From Marinobacter sp. S6332 (GTDB taxonomy: Bacteria; Pseudomonadota; Gammaproteobacteria; Pseudomonadales; Oleiphilaceae): a stretch of DNA of 64,000 nt. Positions within the stretch are counted from its first letter, which is position 1. The number at the start of each line of letters is the position of its first letter. The stretch is from the NCBI RefSeq assembly GCF_023016045.1, contig NZ_JALKAP010000011.1, positions 1-64,000 on the forward strand, written 5' to 3'. The translations under genes and the position numbers were made by a program. Below, in pieces: positions 8,701-16,095 of this stretch. Under the pieces are notes generated by a model, which was not told the DNA's origin, ran no database searches, and worked only from the letters and a program-made list of their open reading frames with translations.

Positions 8701-8949
8701 TTGAACGTGGATACTGCGGTGTTTGAAGGTGCCGTCTCCCGTTTGCGTCCTGTCTTGATGACAGCAATAACCTCGGCACTCGGTTTGATACCGATGCTAT
8801 TGTCGACGGGCGTGGGTGCGGAAATCCAGAAGCCATTGGCCAGCGTGATTGTAGGTGGCCTCGTGACTGCGACTTTCCTAACGCTTTTTGTTTTGCCGGC
8901 TCTATTCACGCGCTTCTCAAGGTCTAAACTCGATGATATGCAACGGTAG
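5752..8949 (+). CDS. czcA: CzcA-like heavy-metal efflux RND transporter (HME family)
   Basis: Inner-membrane proton-driven pump of 1065 residues, the usual length for the HME-RND family. It shows the N-terminal helix (NRLLVLIALAVLIATAAF), the LDAFPDVTNVQV motif, and a TM4 segment VAIGMLVDGSVVMVEN near residues 410-425 with the conserved Asp and Glu. It also has a second half beginning with TM7 (VVGAAAVLVVLAALVVP) and a second ESINQRIQDG. A charged insertion (HPDAEHDARRDEL and on) follows TM4. The operon czcCBA would export a divalent or monovalent metal from cytoplasm or periplasm to the outside. The TM4 motif alone does not let me choose between Co/Zn/Cd, Ni/Co and Cu/Ag. Confidence 0.93.
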   Translation: MFNRVVDWAVQNRLLVLIALAVLIATAAFQIPKLNLDAFPDVTNVQVAVNTEAPGLAAEEVEQLITYPIEAVMYALPDVEEVRSISKTGLSGVTVVFKEGTDIYFARQLVFERLQAARELIPDGVGVPEMGPNTSGLGQVYQYLLIADPDSGYDAMELRSLHDWLVKLLLIPAEGVTEILSFGGEVRQYQVNLNPARMLSYDLSQNDVMDALENTNSNVGGWYMGRGQEQLVIRGMGWLGNGEQGLEQIRQVPVKTSDGITVTVSDVAQVALGTEIRQGAVTMTRKDEDGQVEQLGEVVSGIVLKRMGANTKATIDGIEARIDRINQALPSGVRFEPYYNQADLVTKAVETVTNALLLAFVFIAIVLALFLMNLRATTLVLLSIPISIGIALMIMAWFGLSANLMSLGGIAVAIGMLVDGSVVMVENMFKHLTHPDAEHDARRDELVKNDPDPLDASHDDHGIALRLQEAGREVARPIFFATAIILVVFMPLFSFEGVEAKLFQPMAISIMLAIVSAVIVALVVVPALASFMFRKGIRERESFVLKPLEKFYRKGLDWSLKHTRSVVGAAAVLVVLAALVVPRLGTEFVPELEEGTINLRVTLAPSSSLDTALEVAPKLEAMLMEFPEVTYALSRAGRAEIGGDPEPVNNIEIYIGLKPTSEWTSASNRYELQALFEEKLEQHPGLLFNFSQPIATRVDELLSGVRAQLAIKLFGPDLKVLAEKGQQIEAAVRTVQGTRDVAMEQIAGEAQLVVQPDRQALSRYGLAVSDVMSVVRDGLGGAAAGQIINGNERYDIYVRLAKRFREDRDAIADFRLQAPSGAWVRLGDVADVSIESGPPQVRRDDVQRRVVIQSNVQGRDMGSVVADIQDTIATEVNLPPGYSVDIGGQFENQQRAQKRLTIVVPVSLGLIALLLYFAFSSVGQALLILVNVPLAVIGGVFSLWISGQYLSVPSSVGFITLFGVAVLNGVVMVESINQRIQDGLNVDTAVFEGAVSRLRPVLMTAITSALGLIPMLLSTGVGAEIQKPLASVIVGGLVTATFLTLFVLPALFTRFSRSKLDDMQR

Positions 8950-8987
8950 AAGAGAGGTGGAAATACACAGTTTTGATCGCGAGCAGG

Positions 8988-9003
8988 GGAGGGTAATCCC
9001 TCC
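8988..9003. terminator. Short hairpin between convergent czcA and sensor kinase genes
   Basis: GGAGGG-TAAT-CCCTCC, a perfect 6-bp stem just after the czcA stop and before the converging kinase stop at 9037. No run of T follows on either strand, so termination strength is doubtful. Confidence 0.4.
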
Positions 9004-9036
9004 GTCATAGCGGGGCGGAGGAATTATGGTTGTGCT

Positions 9037-10359
9037 CTACTCTGGGAAAGGAAGCACAACTGTAATTCTGGCGCCCCCTGTTTCTGAGGGGCCAATGTTC
9101 ATCCGTCCGAAATTGTCTTCTAGTATTTCGGACACGATGGACAGTCCCAATCCAAATCCAGAAACGGTTTCGTCAAGCCGGGAACCTCTATCCATCACTT
9201 TTGAGGCCGCTTCTGGAGTAATCCCAGGGCCGTCGTCTGCAACTTCTATCGTTAGCCCGGAATCGGTCTGGCTTATTGAAACGTCAATCTCAGCCTGACT
9301 CCATTTCCCGCCGTTTTCGAGCAGGTTACCGAATAACTCTGATAGGTCCTGACGCTCCATGGGCCAACTGAAGTTATTCGGCAAGGATGTATTAATACGG
9401 AAACTCTTATCGGGAAAGATTTTTTCCATGACAGAAATGACGTTGTTCGCTATTTCAATCGGAAAACATGTTTGCCCCATCTGCCTGCCGGAGATATCTG
9501 CCTTGCTCATGCGGTAGTTCAAGGACCGGCTTAGATCCTTTAGGTTGGAGGTCATGAACTCTATGTCGTCGCGGGACGGAGGTAATGAACCAGTGTCTGA
9601 CAAGATTGCGAGATTGGCAGAGATCGAGGTCTTGACCATGTGAGAAAGATCGGAATTGAGGCGGCGGTGGCGGTCAAGGCGACGACTTGCTAGTTCAAGT
9701 AGGTTATTGAACTGTTTGATCAGCGGACTGAACTCCTCTGGTGCGTCAGGATTCAAACGAGGTTGTTTGCCAGATTGCAGTCTCCTCATGTCTTCCTTGA
9801 TGTGTTCGATCGGTTTCAAAGCGAGGTAAGTAGTGGTGCCTACCAGAGCCAAGAGAACAACAAGTAATAATGCGGAGGCAGCCAGCAAGGTCAGGTGAGC
9901 CCCACTGGATCGCTCGGCGAGTCCACTTTCCATTTCCAGGATGGTGACTGACGAAAGCGGGCTGTCAATTCCGAAACCTCGTTTCAATCCAAGAAGGCCA
10001 TCTGCACCTTGGGATATTTCTACAAAGCCCGCCGGCTTTCTTGAAACCATTCGCAACGTTGTTTGATCTATGTTGCTACTGGCAATGATGCTTCCGTCTT
10101 TCACTTCGACGACGAGGGCGTGCTCCAGTAGCAATTGGAATCGATCAATCATGCTGCCAATCTCGTCGGGCGTCGGAACTTCGTTTTCAATGATGGTTTG
10201 AAAACTCTCCACCTCCTTGTCAAGGCGATGTTTTCTGGACTCGTTCGAAAGCTGCTCTATTACATAAGTGTGCGAGAAAAAAATTAGTAAAAAATACAAG
10301 AGGCTGAAAGCGATGCCATATTGGAGGAGAGTTTTTCGGATGCTTTTCTGCGCTGTCAT
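9037..10359 (-). CDS. PhoQ/CzcS-like sensor histidine kinase (first of two paralogues)
   Basis: Membrane sensor kinase of 440 residues from the ATG at 10359 (MTAQKSIRKTLLQYG). The order is a TM helix near residues 13-32, a periplasmic sensor region, a second TM (LLAASALLLVVLLALVG), a HAMP-like linker, and an H-box DLSHMVKTSISA. The ATPase part has N-box NLLENGGKWS, G1 DDGPGI and G2 GFGLGLSIV. The N-box has Gly where many relatives have Ala. The start at 10359 overlaps the stop of a small upstream frame as ATGA; a longer frame from a GTG at 10404 is less convincing. No response regulator gene is adjacent on the same strand; the nearest is at 13851. It converges with czcA, so a metal-sensing role is plausible but inferred. 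Confidence 0.85.
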   Translation of the reverse strand: MTAQKSIRKTLLQYGIAFSLLYFLLIFFSHTYVIEQLSNESRKHRLDKEVESFQTIIENEVPTPDEIGSMIDRFQLLLEHALVVEVKDGSIIASSNIDQTTLRMVSRKPAGFVEISQGADGLLGLKRGFGIDSPLSSVTILEMESGLAERSSGAHLTLLAASALLLVVLLALVGTTTYLALKPIEHIKEDMRRLQSGKQPRLNPDAPEEFSPLIKQFNNLLELASRRLDRHRRLNSDLSHMVKTSISANLAILSDTGSLPPSRDDIEFMTSNLKDLSRSLNYRMSKADISGRQMGQTCFPIEIANNVISVMEKIFPDKSFRINTSLPNNFSWPMERQDLSELFGNLLENGGKWSQAEIDVSISQTDSGLTIEVADDGPGITPEAASKVMDRGSRLDETVSGFGLGLSIVSEILEDNFGRMNIGPSETGGARITVVLPFPE

Positions 10360-10550
10360 GAAGGTGCTTTTGTCGATTGAGCGGAAGGCTTCAGTTGAAG
10401 GCACATAGAGGTGCTCTGATCGGAAAGCATAGTTGGAATCGAAGCGTGCCGCAACGGGTGCGAGCCGGAGCGAGGGACGCTCTGGTCTTCAGATCGGTCT
10501 GGCTTGGTCTTATCGTTCTTAGGCATTTGAATAACTTGATTTAGTGTCAT
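10356..10550 (-). CDS. Possible 64-residue protein translationally coupled to the sensor kinase
   Basis: An ATG at 10550 opens a 64-codon frame whose TGA overlaps the ATG of the kinase gene as ATGA, the classic arrangement of coupled genes. The product (MTLNQVIQMPKNDKTK...) is rich in Ser, Pro, Lys and Gln with no signal peptide or membrane helix. There is no clear ribosome site before the ATG. I do not recognise it. It may be a real small regulator, or a decayed remnant of a gene that once preceded the kinase. Confidence 0.35.
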   Translation of the reverse strand: MTLNQVIQMPKNDKTKPDRSEDQSVPRSGSHPLRHASIPTMLSDQSTSMCLQLKPSAQSTKAPS

Positions 10551-10715
10551 CAAATCAAAGCCGACCTAAATGGCTTTTGAGCTTGTGGTAGCCGCTGAAA
10601 AAAAACGTTTCATCAGCATATATTTTCAAGTGTGTTTAAAGTTTCGATGTTCTACTAAACACCCAAGGCCATTGAATGTTGCTGGTCTAATTGAAAAAAA
10701 TGTCGGAGCCGTTTT

Positions 10716-10946
10716 ATGAAGAAAGTATCCATGATTATAGTAGCTTCTTTCGTGGCAAGTGGTGCTTCTATAGCCCACGCAGGAGGGCAAGCGGACAGAT
10801 ACAACGAGGCAAGAAGCTATCCTAATAAGAGCATAGATGAACGTTCCTCCCAGTATCGTGTGGAAGAGAGCGAGACCATCAAAAAACTGAAGGAAGAACA
10901 TAGATTGATTAAAGAGTTGATTGGGGATCTCTTGGAAAAGCAATAA
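10716..10946 (+). CDS. Small exported protein of unknown function
   Basis: A 76-residue protein with a clear signal peptide (MKKVSMIIVASFVASGASIAHA, cleavage after AHA). The mature part of about 54 residues is very hydrophilic. Its C-terminal half, ETIKKLKEEHRLIKELIGDL, looks like a single amphipathic helix. A CGGAG sequence lies upstream of the ATG, and a 10-bp-stem hairpin follows the stop, so it seems to be a separate transcription unit. It has no Cys and few metal-binding residues. It lies between the kinase and the porin gene, so a role in envelope or metal stress is possible but only inferred from position. Confidence 0.65.
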   Translation: MKKVSMIIVASFVASGASIAHAGGQADRYNEARSYPNKSIDERSSQYRVEESETIKKLKEEHRLIKELIGDLLEKQ

Positions 10947-10962
10947 CATTTATCGTTGTTTA

Positions 10963-10996
10963 CTTGGAGCCAGACGGGCAATTACGTGGCTCCAAG
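10963..10996 (+). terminator. Hairpin terminator after the small exported protein gene
   Basis: CTTGGAGCCA (10963-10972) pairs perfectly with TGGCTCCAAG (10987-10996) across a 14-base loop, 17 bases after the stop codon. The following ATTAATTTA is AT-rich but lacks a clean T run. Confidence 0.6.
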
Positions 10997-11474
10997 ATTA
11001 ATTTAATGGTAGATTTTGTTAATTTTCCCAAAATTGCGAAAGTCGCGCTTTAGTATTGATGAATCTCGTAAGGAAGACAGAGCGCAAAATGTTGGAAAGC
11101 TGCATTCTTAACTAAGATATTTTGCAGTATTCATGGCTAATTCAGACCTCCCTCGATTTTTCATAAAACCATATCTAATCTAGAATTACCAAGTTAAAAA
11201 TAGTTCTATTTTAGTCATCGTTTTTTCAATTCTTGTTCCTATTTGGTGCGCATTATTGATGAGCGCACTATCGACGAGCAATGCAACACTTGAAGCAGAG
11301 TGCTTATTGCATTGAATTGTTAAATATTTAATCATTTTTATGAACTGCGGCCCTGATTTGACAATAATTGCTCATAGAATAAGTTTTTTAAAAGGTGGCA
11401 CAAAACGTGTATGCATTATAGGTGCGTTATTCAATGCGCAAATAACTAAGCTGCCCAAATAGAAGGTAAAAACG
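10997..11474. other. AT-rich gene-free stretch upstream of the porin gene
   Basis: About 480 bases with no convincing reading frame. It holds several inverted repeats: GTGCGC and GCGCAC with a 10-base spacer near 11250, and CAATGCAA and TTGCATTG with a longer spacer near 11280-11315. A possible promoter lies near 11358. The base composition is clearly lower in GC than the flanking genes, which suits regulatory DNA or acquired sequence. Confidence 0.5.
11358..11385 (+). promoter_or_regulatory. Possible sigma-70 promoter for the TorF-like porin gene
   Basis: A perfect TTGACA at 11358-11363 is followed after 16 bases by TAAGTT at 11380-11385, a weak -10. The start codon lies about 90 bases downstream. 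The -35 is good and the -10 poor, so this is tentative. Confidence 0.35.
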
Positions 11475-11594
11475 ATGAAAAGACGTATCTCGACTAAAGA
11501 TTGTTTGCTAAATGTTGGTTTGCTCGTAACTCTCCAAGCGGTCCCGTTAATTGCCAGCGCAGGTGTTAGTGCTAATTTGGGCATAACAAGCAAC

Positions 11595-11600
11595 TACTTA
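11595..11600 (+). repeat. Left copy of the IS target duplication (TACTTA)
   Basis: TACTTA at 11595-11600 is repeated at 13119-13124 immediately beyond the other IS end; in the uninterrupted porin gene it occurs once, coding for part of NYL. Confidence 0.85.
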
Positions 11601-13118
11601 GTCGACCCTGCAAAACGCCGTTTTCAGATCGCCAGCAATTCACCGGTCTTCGTTGATTCATCCGGCAACGCCAAAATTGACCATAAAATAGCCAGCATCA
11701 GTCGTAAATACCGCTCATTTTTATAAGGCCAAAGAAGCTCGGCGAGCTTCCTCAGAACTTTCCTCAGGTTCAGGCCCACGCCGCACAATACCGCGTGTAT
11801 CTTGTCGCCCGTAAACCCTCTGAGGAAGTTCCGGAACATCAGGCCGTCACTTTTCAGGTGTCCGATGATCGGTTCGATACTGTTTCGCCGGTGTTGCTGA
11901 TCGGGGTGGGCCTTGCCGCGTCCTCTCCGTTTGCCGGTGATATGAATTTTGGAGAGGAATGTGCCCTCGCTACCACGGTAGCCACGGTCAGCCAGCAGAT
12001 GCTCCGGCATCTTGCTGGTATGCAGAAGCACTCGTTTGAGCGCCGTATCGACGGTATGCCCATCGTAGGGGTTGCCAGCCAGTGCCTGGCAATCCAACAC
12101 GAAGCCCTCTTTGGCGGTGGTCACCACGCTGACCTTGGAACCGAACTCATAGCGGGTGCGAGCCTTGCCTTTGGCGATACACACCACCTCCGGTTCGTGC
12201 AGGCTGTATAACCGGGGTTTGACGGTGCGGTCGCCGTACTGATTCAGCAATCGCAGTGCCTGGTGGAGCTTGTGGTTCAGACGCTCGGAACGTTGTTCTA
12301 TCGTGCGCTGATCAACAATGGCCTCACAGACCTTACCCAGATTCCGGTGCATCTGGCGCAGTACCTTGTGCATCCGCTTGAACTGCCGGGCATGAGCGTA
12401 GCGGCCCACCTGCCAGACCATGCCGGGTAACCCCTTGCAGAAGGTCTGGCGGAACTTGATGCCTTCACCCTTGGCCAGGGCCGCCAGTTGGCGATGGCAA
12501 CGACCCGCCAAGCGGGCGTCGCTGGGATAGGCAATCGCCTTGGGCATGACGGTGGTGTCGATGACGGCAACCTTGAGGCTTTCCGGGCCGATGATGCCAG
12601 TATCCTGGCCCAGGGCAATGCTCATTTTCAGAAGCTCACAAGCACCGTTTTCGCCGATGCGATGCCGGAACCGCATCATGGTGGTTTCGTCCATGGGCAG
12701 GCGGTGCTGGAAGATCACCTCGCCGCAGAAGTGTTGCCAGTAGGGGTTCTCTACCCAGCGATCCAGCACATCACGATCGGACAGCGCGTACATGTGCTTG
12801 AGCAACTGTAAGCCCACGTGTAACCGGATGGGCAGCCCTGGACGCCCGGCTTGCACCGCATACAACTGGCCGAAGTGCTGTTCGCAGGCAGACCAGTCGA
12901 TACGCTTTCCCAGCTGCACCAACTCGTGTCGGGTATTGAGGATGTCTTCGAGGTAGGTTTCCAACAGATCTCGCTGTGGTGCCTGGCGCTTATCCCGTGG
13001 AATCATGGCGTTTTCTTCCGGTTTTTGGGCGAAACGGAGAGATTTATGGTGGAAATTATACCCTGAAATCAGGCCAACTTATTGCCTTGATTCAGGTTTT
13101 TACTTTTGCAGGGCCGAC
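11601..13118 (-). mobile_element. IS5-type insertion sequence, 1518 bp, intact ends
   Basis: The left end GTCGACCCTGCAAAA (11601-11615) and the right end, read inward, GTCGGCCCTGCAAAA (from 13118) are 15-bp inverted repeats with one mismatch. The element carries one minus-strand transposase. TACTTA occurs on both sides (11595-11600 and 13119-13124) as the target duplication. The boundaries were confirmed by the restored porin frame. The family is assigned from the transposase only; a 6-bp duplication is not the commonest size for IS5. Confidence 0.88.
11624..13006 (-). CDS. IS5-family transposase
   Basis: A 460-residue DDE transposase. The N-terminal IS5 domain shows GRPGLPIRLHVGLQLLKHMY and RWVENPYWQHFCGE. 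The catalytic core has the first Asp in VAVIDTTVMPKA, another in LLADRGYRGSEG, and a Glu in NSIEPIIGHLKSDG, separated by the central variable region. The frame is intact and of full length, so the element could still move. The ORF starts about 110 bases inside the right end of the element. Confidence 0.92.
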   Translation of the reverse strand: MIPRDKRQAPQRDLLETYLEDILNTRHELVQLGKRIDWSACEQHFGQLYAVQAGRPGLPIRLHVGLQLLKHMYALSDRDVLDRWVENPYWQHFCGEVIFQHRLPMDETTMMRFRHRIGENGACELLKMSIALGQDTGIIGPESLKVAVIDTTVMPKAIAYPSDARLAGRCHRQLAALAKGEGIKFRQTFCKGLPGMVWQVGRYAHARQFKRMHKVLRQMHRNLGKVCEAIVDQRTIEQRSERLNHKLHQALRLLNQYGDRTVKPRLYSLHEPEVVCIAKGKARTRYEFGSKVSVVTTAKEGFVLDCQALAGNPYDGHTVDTALKRVLLHTSKMPEHLLADRGYRGSEGTFLSKIHITGKRRGRGKAHPDQQHRRNSIEPIIGHLKSDGLMFRNFLRGFTGDKIHAVLCGVGLNLRKVLRKLAELLWPYKNERYLRLMLAILWSILALPDESTKTGELLAI

Positions 13119-13124
13119 TACTTA
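13119..13124 (+). repeat. Right copy of the IS target duplication (TACTTA)
   Basis: Second copy of the 6-bp repeat flanking the IS5-type element; the porin frame resumes at 13125. Confidence 0.85.
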
Positions 13125-13769
13125 TTTCGCGGTGTGACACAAACAGATGGCTCAACGGCGACGCAAGGCGGGCTTGACTACGAACATGCGTCGGGGCTTT
13201 ATGTTGGCGGCTGGGGCTCCAATGTGGATTTCGGCGATGGGACGAGCTACGAGCTTGATCTTTATGCTGGCTTCTCCGGTGTAATTGAGGATATCGGTTA
13301 CGATGTTGGCTACATTTATTACTCTTACCCTGATGCTCCTGAATCTATTGATTTTGGCGAAATATACGGAGAGTTGAGTTACAGCATTGTATCTATAGGT
13401 GTTGCTTACACAGCAAACAGCGACGTAAGCGGCGAAGGGCTGTTCGTTCCAGGCGATATCTATTATTACGCATCAGTTGATGTGCCACTGGAAGACGATT
13501 TCAGCACAGGTGTTTTGATTGGCTATTATGATTTCACTGATGATGGCAAGGCGTCTATTGGCGAGGCGAGCTACGGACATGCAGCTGTTAACGTCACCAA
13601 AGATGCGGGAAGCTTTGGAGCTTTTAGTGTTAATCTGGAGTACGCTGATATCGATTCAAGTAACGCACTTGGTTCGGTCAGTTCGGACGACCCGAAGTTT
13701 TGGCTGGGCTGGACTAAGTCTTTTTAATCTATTTGGTATTTTTCACCGAAATGGTTAATCGTTGAGAAA

Positions 13770-13792
13770 GCTGGCCCGGTTTGTGGGCCAGC
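13770..13792. terminator. Hairpin between convergent porin and response regulator genes
   Basis: GCTGGCCC (13770-13777) and GGGCCAGC (13785-13792) form a perfect 8-bp GC-rich stem with a 7-base loop, placed between the porin stop and the response regulator stop. It can serve as a terminator although no long T run follows. Confidence 0.65.
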
Positions 13793-13850
13793 GCATTTAT
13801 CTGGCGAGCCCTGGTCCTTGAGGAAAATGGTTAAATCACAGTAAAATCAT

Positions 13851-14537
13851 TTAAGCTTCAACCCTTTTTTGAAGAGAATCTCTTGCAAAGTAATATCCTT
13901 GTCCTCTCAATGTTTTTATTCGTTTTTTTCCGAGTATCTTTCTGAGCCTGGCTATGTAGACTTGAACGACATTTCTGGTTGGGCACCTTTCGATATTATA
14001 GAGTGCTTCAACAAGTTCGTCCTGTGAGAAAACTCTGTCAGGAGAGCGAAGAAAGCATTGTAAAAGGCGGTACTCCGTTGCGGTTAGTCTGAACTCTTTA
14101 TGATCGGGAGTTGTTAGGGTTCTATAGGTTGCATTAAGTAGAAAACCATCCACGATGATCTTATCAGTTGCTCGCCCGTCTTTTCTTCGTATTATGGCGC
14201 TAAGTCGAGCTTTTAGTTCATCGAATTCGAAGGGTTTTGGAAGATAATCGTCTGCCCCGGCATTCAAGCCCTCAACTCTCTCTGTCCAGTTGGAGCGGGC
14301 AGTTAAAATAAGAATAGCTTCATCTCTGCCACTGCTTCTCCATTTTTGCATCAAAGAAAGCCCGTTCTCGTCGGGCAGTCCTATATCCAGAATGATCGCC
14401 TGATAACTGCTTGTCTCTACGAAGAAATTTGCCTCTTTTCCGTTTTGGGCAACATCTACAGTAAAGTTTTCCTTCGCAAGCCAAACGGAGATTTTTTCTG
14501 CGAGTACCGCGTTGTCTTCGACAATTAGAACCTTCAT
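13851..14537 (-). CDS. OmpR/PhoP-family response regulator
   Basis: A 228-residue two-component regulator. The receiver domain (1-115) has the acidic pair in IVEDN, the phosphoacceptor Asp in LDIGLPDENG and the conserved Lys in LPKPFEF. The C-terminal winged helix (about 130-225) ends with VQVYIARLRKIL and RGQGYYFAR. It should control transcription after phosphorylation by one of the two flanking kinases (9037 or 14747), neither of which follows it in the usual order. The kinase at 14747 lies upstream on the same strand, 209 bases away. Targets are unknown; the efflux operon and the porin are the obvious neighbours. Confidence 0.9.
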   Translation of the reverse strand: MKVLIVEDNAVLAEKISVWLAKENFTVDVAQNGKEANFFVETSSYQAIILDIGLPDENGLSLMQKWRSSGRDEAILILTARSNWTERVEGLNAGADDYLPKPFEFDELKARLSAIIRRKDGRATDKIIVDGFLLNATYRTLTTPDHKEFRLTATEYRLLQCFLRSPDRVFSQDELVEALYNIERCPTRNVVQVYIARLRKILGKKRIKTLRGQGYYFARDSLQKRVEA

Positions 14538-14746
14538 CTATAAGCGCCGTCTCTGGATGTTGGAAAATTGTGGCTGTCGCCCTTCTCGAGAGCAAATCAA
14601 AATTAGCTAAGAGACCGGACTTCAAGCGACCCGCTATAACAACAGACGAAGCTGAATCTAGCTTGAAAAAGGCATTACGGTGAGGAAAGTTTTCTATACA
14701 AACACTATCCACATGTGATCGCTTAACCACATACCAGGTGGCCGGG

Positions 14747-16063
14747 TCAACGATTGATCACCGGGACCGCCCTGGGAAGGTCAACTATCACGGACAACCC
14801 ACTTTTCGGAGCAGGTGAGAAGTTGAGGGTTCCACTGTAGCGTTCGACAATTTCTCGAACAATCGCCAGCCCAAGGCCATGGCCTGGGGTCTGCTCGTCC
14901 AGCCGCAACCCCCGTCGACCCAGATTGCCGATTTCAGCGTCCGCGACGCCGAGCCCATCGTCTGTTACGCCGATCTGCAGATTTCCGGAGTGTTGAACGA
15001 GTGACAGCTCCACGCATCGTTCCGACCATTTGCCTGCATTGTCCAGAAGGTTGCCCATGATTTCATTCAGGTCGTGCTCCTCGATCGGCCAGCGGGCGTC
15101 CTCCGGCAGGGAGCTCGACAGTTCAAAGGACTTTTCCGGGTATAGTCGCCCCAGCATCCAGACTAGATCCCGTGCCTGTTTCAGAGGGTAAGCGCTTTTC
15201 CCAACCTGTGGCCCTGCAAAGCGACTTCGGCGCATCTCGGCTTCAAGCTGTTTGTCGATGTCATTGAGTCTCGCGGTCATCTGAAGGCGGAGATCGTTGG
15301 AGAGCGGACGACTGGTGTCCTCAAGAATCTGCCGGACGGCCGCAATGGGGGTTTTGACGCTGTGAGACAGATTCGCCAGCGCATCCCTTGATCGTTCCAG
15401 GCGTTGATCCAGCGAGTCGAGCAATTGGTTGAGCTGCTGGACCAGCGGTCGAAATTCCTCAGGTGCTTGGACATGAATCCGCGAGACCTTGCCATCCTGA
15501 AGTCGCTTCAGCGTGGCCTTCAGTTCGACGACAGGGCGCATGGACAGATTGATACCGAACCAGATCACAACGACCAACAGCAGAATCAGCAGAATAGAGA
15601 CGATGGCCGTCCACCCGTGCAACTCTGCCTGGCTGCGTTTCAGTGCGCCAAGATCCTCGGACACGATCACTACAATCGGCGTATCGCCGATCCGGAACGA
15701 CTTTCGGTACGCAAGAATGCTCTTTGGGCCTTCGACGGTGTCCGCATCCCGAACACGAACGGTCCCATCCTTTGCTGATTCTATTAACGACGTTAACACC
15801 GGTGCCCAGGAATCCGGGGAAATGATCGTTCTGGACGGAGAATGTATGGCGAAGGCGTGGTGAAAGACTTCCTGAAAATAGTCACCAGTCTGGAGACTGT
15901 CCAATTGACCGCCAGAATCACGAATCTGATGCTCCAGAAAGGCGACCTCATCCTTGAGACGTGTCTCGACGAATTCCCGGGACATCCGGTCCAGTAAGAG
16001 GCCGTGAACCAGCCATGCAAGCCCCATTAGCGCAATGCCCGCTGGCAGTAGCAATAAAAGCAA
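14747..16063 (-). CDS. PhoQ/CzcS-like sensor histidine kinase (second paralogue), 5' end probably altered
   Basis: A 438-residue kinase from a TTG at 16063. It shows a first TM (LLLLLPAGIALMGLAWLVHG), a periplasmic region, a second TM (WTAIVSILLILLLVVVIWFG), a HAMP-like linker, H-box ANLSHSVKTPIAA, N-box NLLDNAGKWSE, G1 DDGLGV and G2 GHGLGLAIV. It aligns by eye with the kinase at 9037, so they are paralogues. In the same frame, upstream codons read TFRRQIFARPGT, which resembles the natural cytoplasmic leader of such kinases. However, no ATG or GTG precedes them before a stop near 16145. That upstream stretch overlaps the truncated CzcC-like gene on the other strand, so the native start seems to have been lost at a deletion junction. 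Confidence 0.82.
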   Translation of the reverse strand: MLLLLLPAGIALMGLAWLVHGLLLDRMSREFVETRLKDEVAFLEHQIRDSGGQLDSLQTGDYFQEVFHHAFAIHSPSRTIISPDSWAPVLTSLIESAKDGTVRVRDADTVEGPKSILAYRKSFRIGDTPIVVIVSEDLGALKRSQAELHGWTAIVSILLILLLVVVIWFGINLSMRPVVELKATLKRLQDGKVSRIHVQAPEEFRPLVQQLNQLLDSLDQRLERSRDALANLSHSVKTPIAAVRQILEDTSRPLSNDLRLQMTARLNDIDKQLEAEMRRSRFAGPQVGKSAYPLKQARDLVWMLGRLYPEKSFELSSSLPEDARWPIEEHDLNEIMGNLLDNAGKWSERCVELSLVQHSGNLQIGVTDDGLGVADAEIGNLGRRGLRLDEQTPGHGLGLAIVREIVERYSGTLNFSPAPKSGLSVIVDLPRAVPVINR

Positions 16064-16095
16064 GGTGCCTGGGCGCGCAAAGATCTGTCGCCGAA

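Larger units (their letters stand above)
11475..13727 (+). pseudogene. TorF-like (TIGR02001 type) outer membrane protein, split by an IS5-type element
   Basis: The first 42 codons (11475-11600) encode a signal peptide and the start of the barrel, AGVSANLGITSNYL. The remaining 200 codons (13125-13727) continue FRGVTQTDGS through LDYEHASGLYVGGWGSNVDF to the terminal FWLGWTKSF. Joining the parts with one copy of the 6-bp duplication restores an unbroken 242-codon frame, so the break is due only to the insertion. AGAAGG precedes the ATG at good spacing. The family consists of small beta-barrel proteins of unclear substrate. The gene lies opposite the two-component genes. As it stands no complete protein can be made. 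Confidence 0.88.

Noticed and set aside
10997-11474. Possible tRNA or CRISPR in the AT-rich stretch
   Set aside because: No cloverleaf, CCA end or regularly spaced repeats; only simple inverted repeats.
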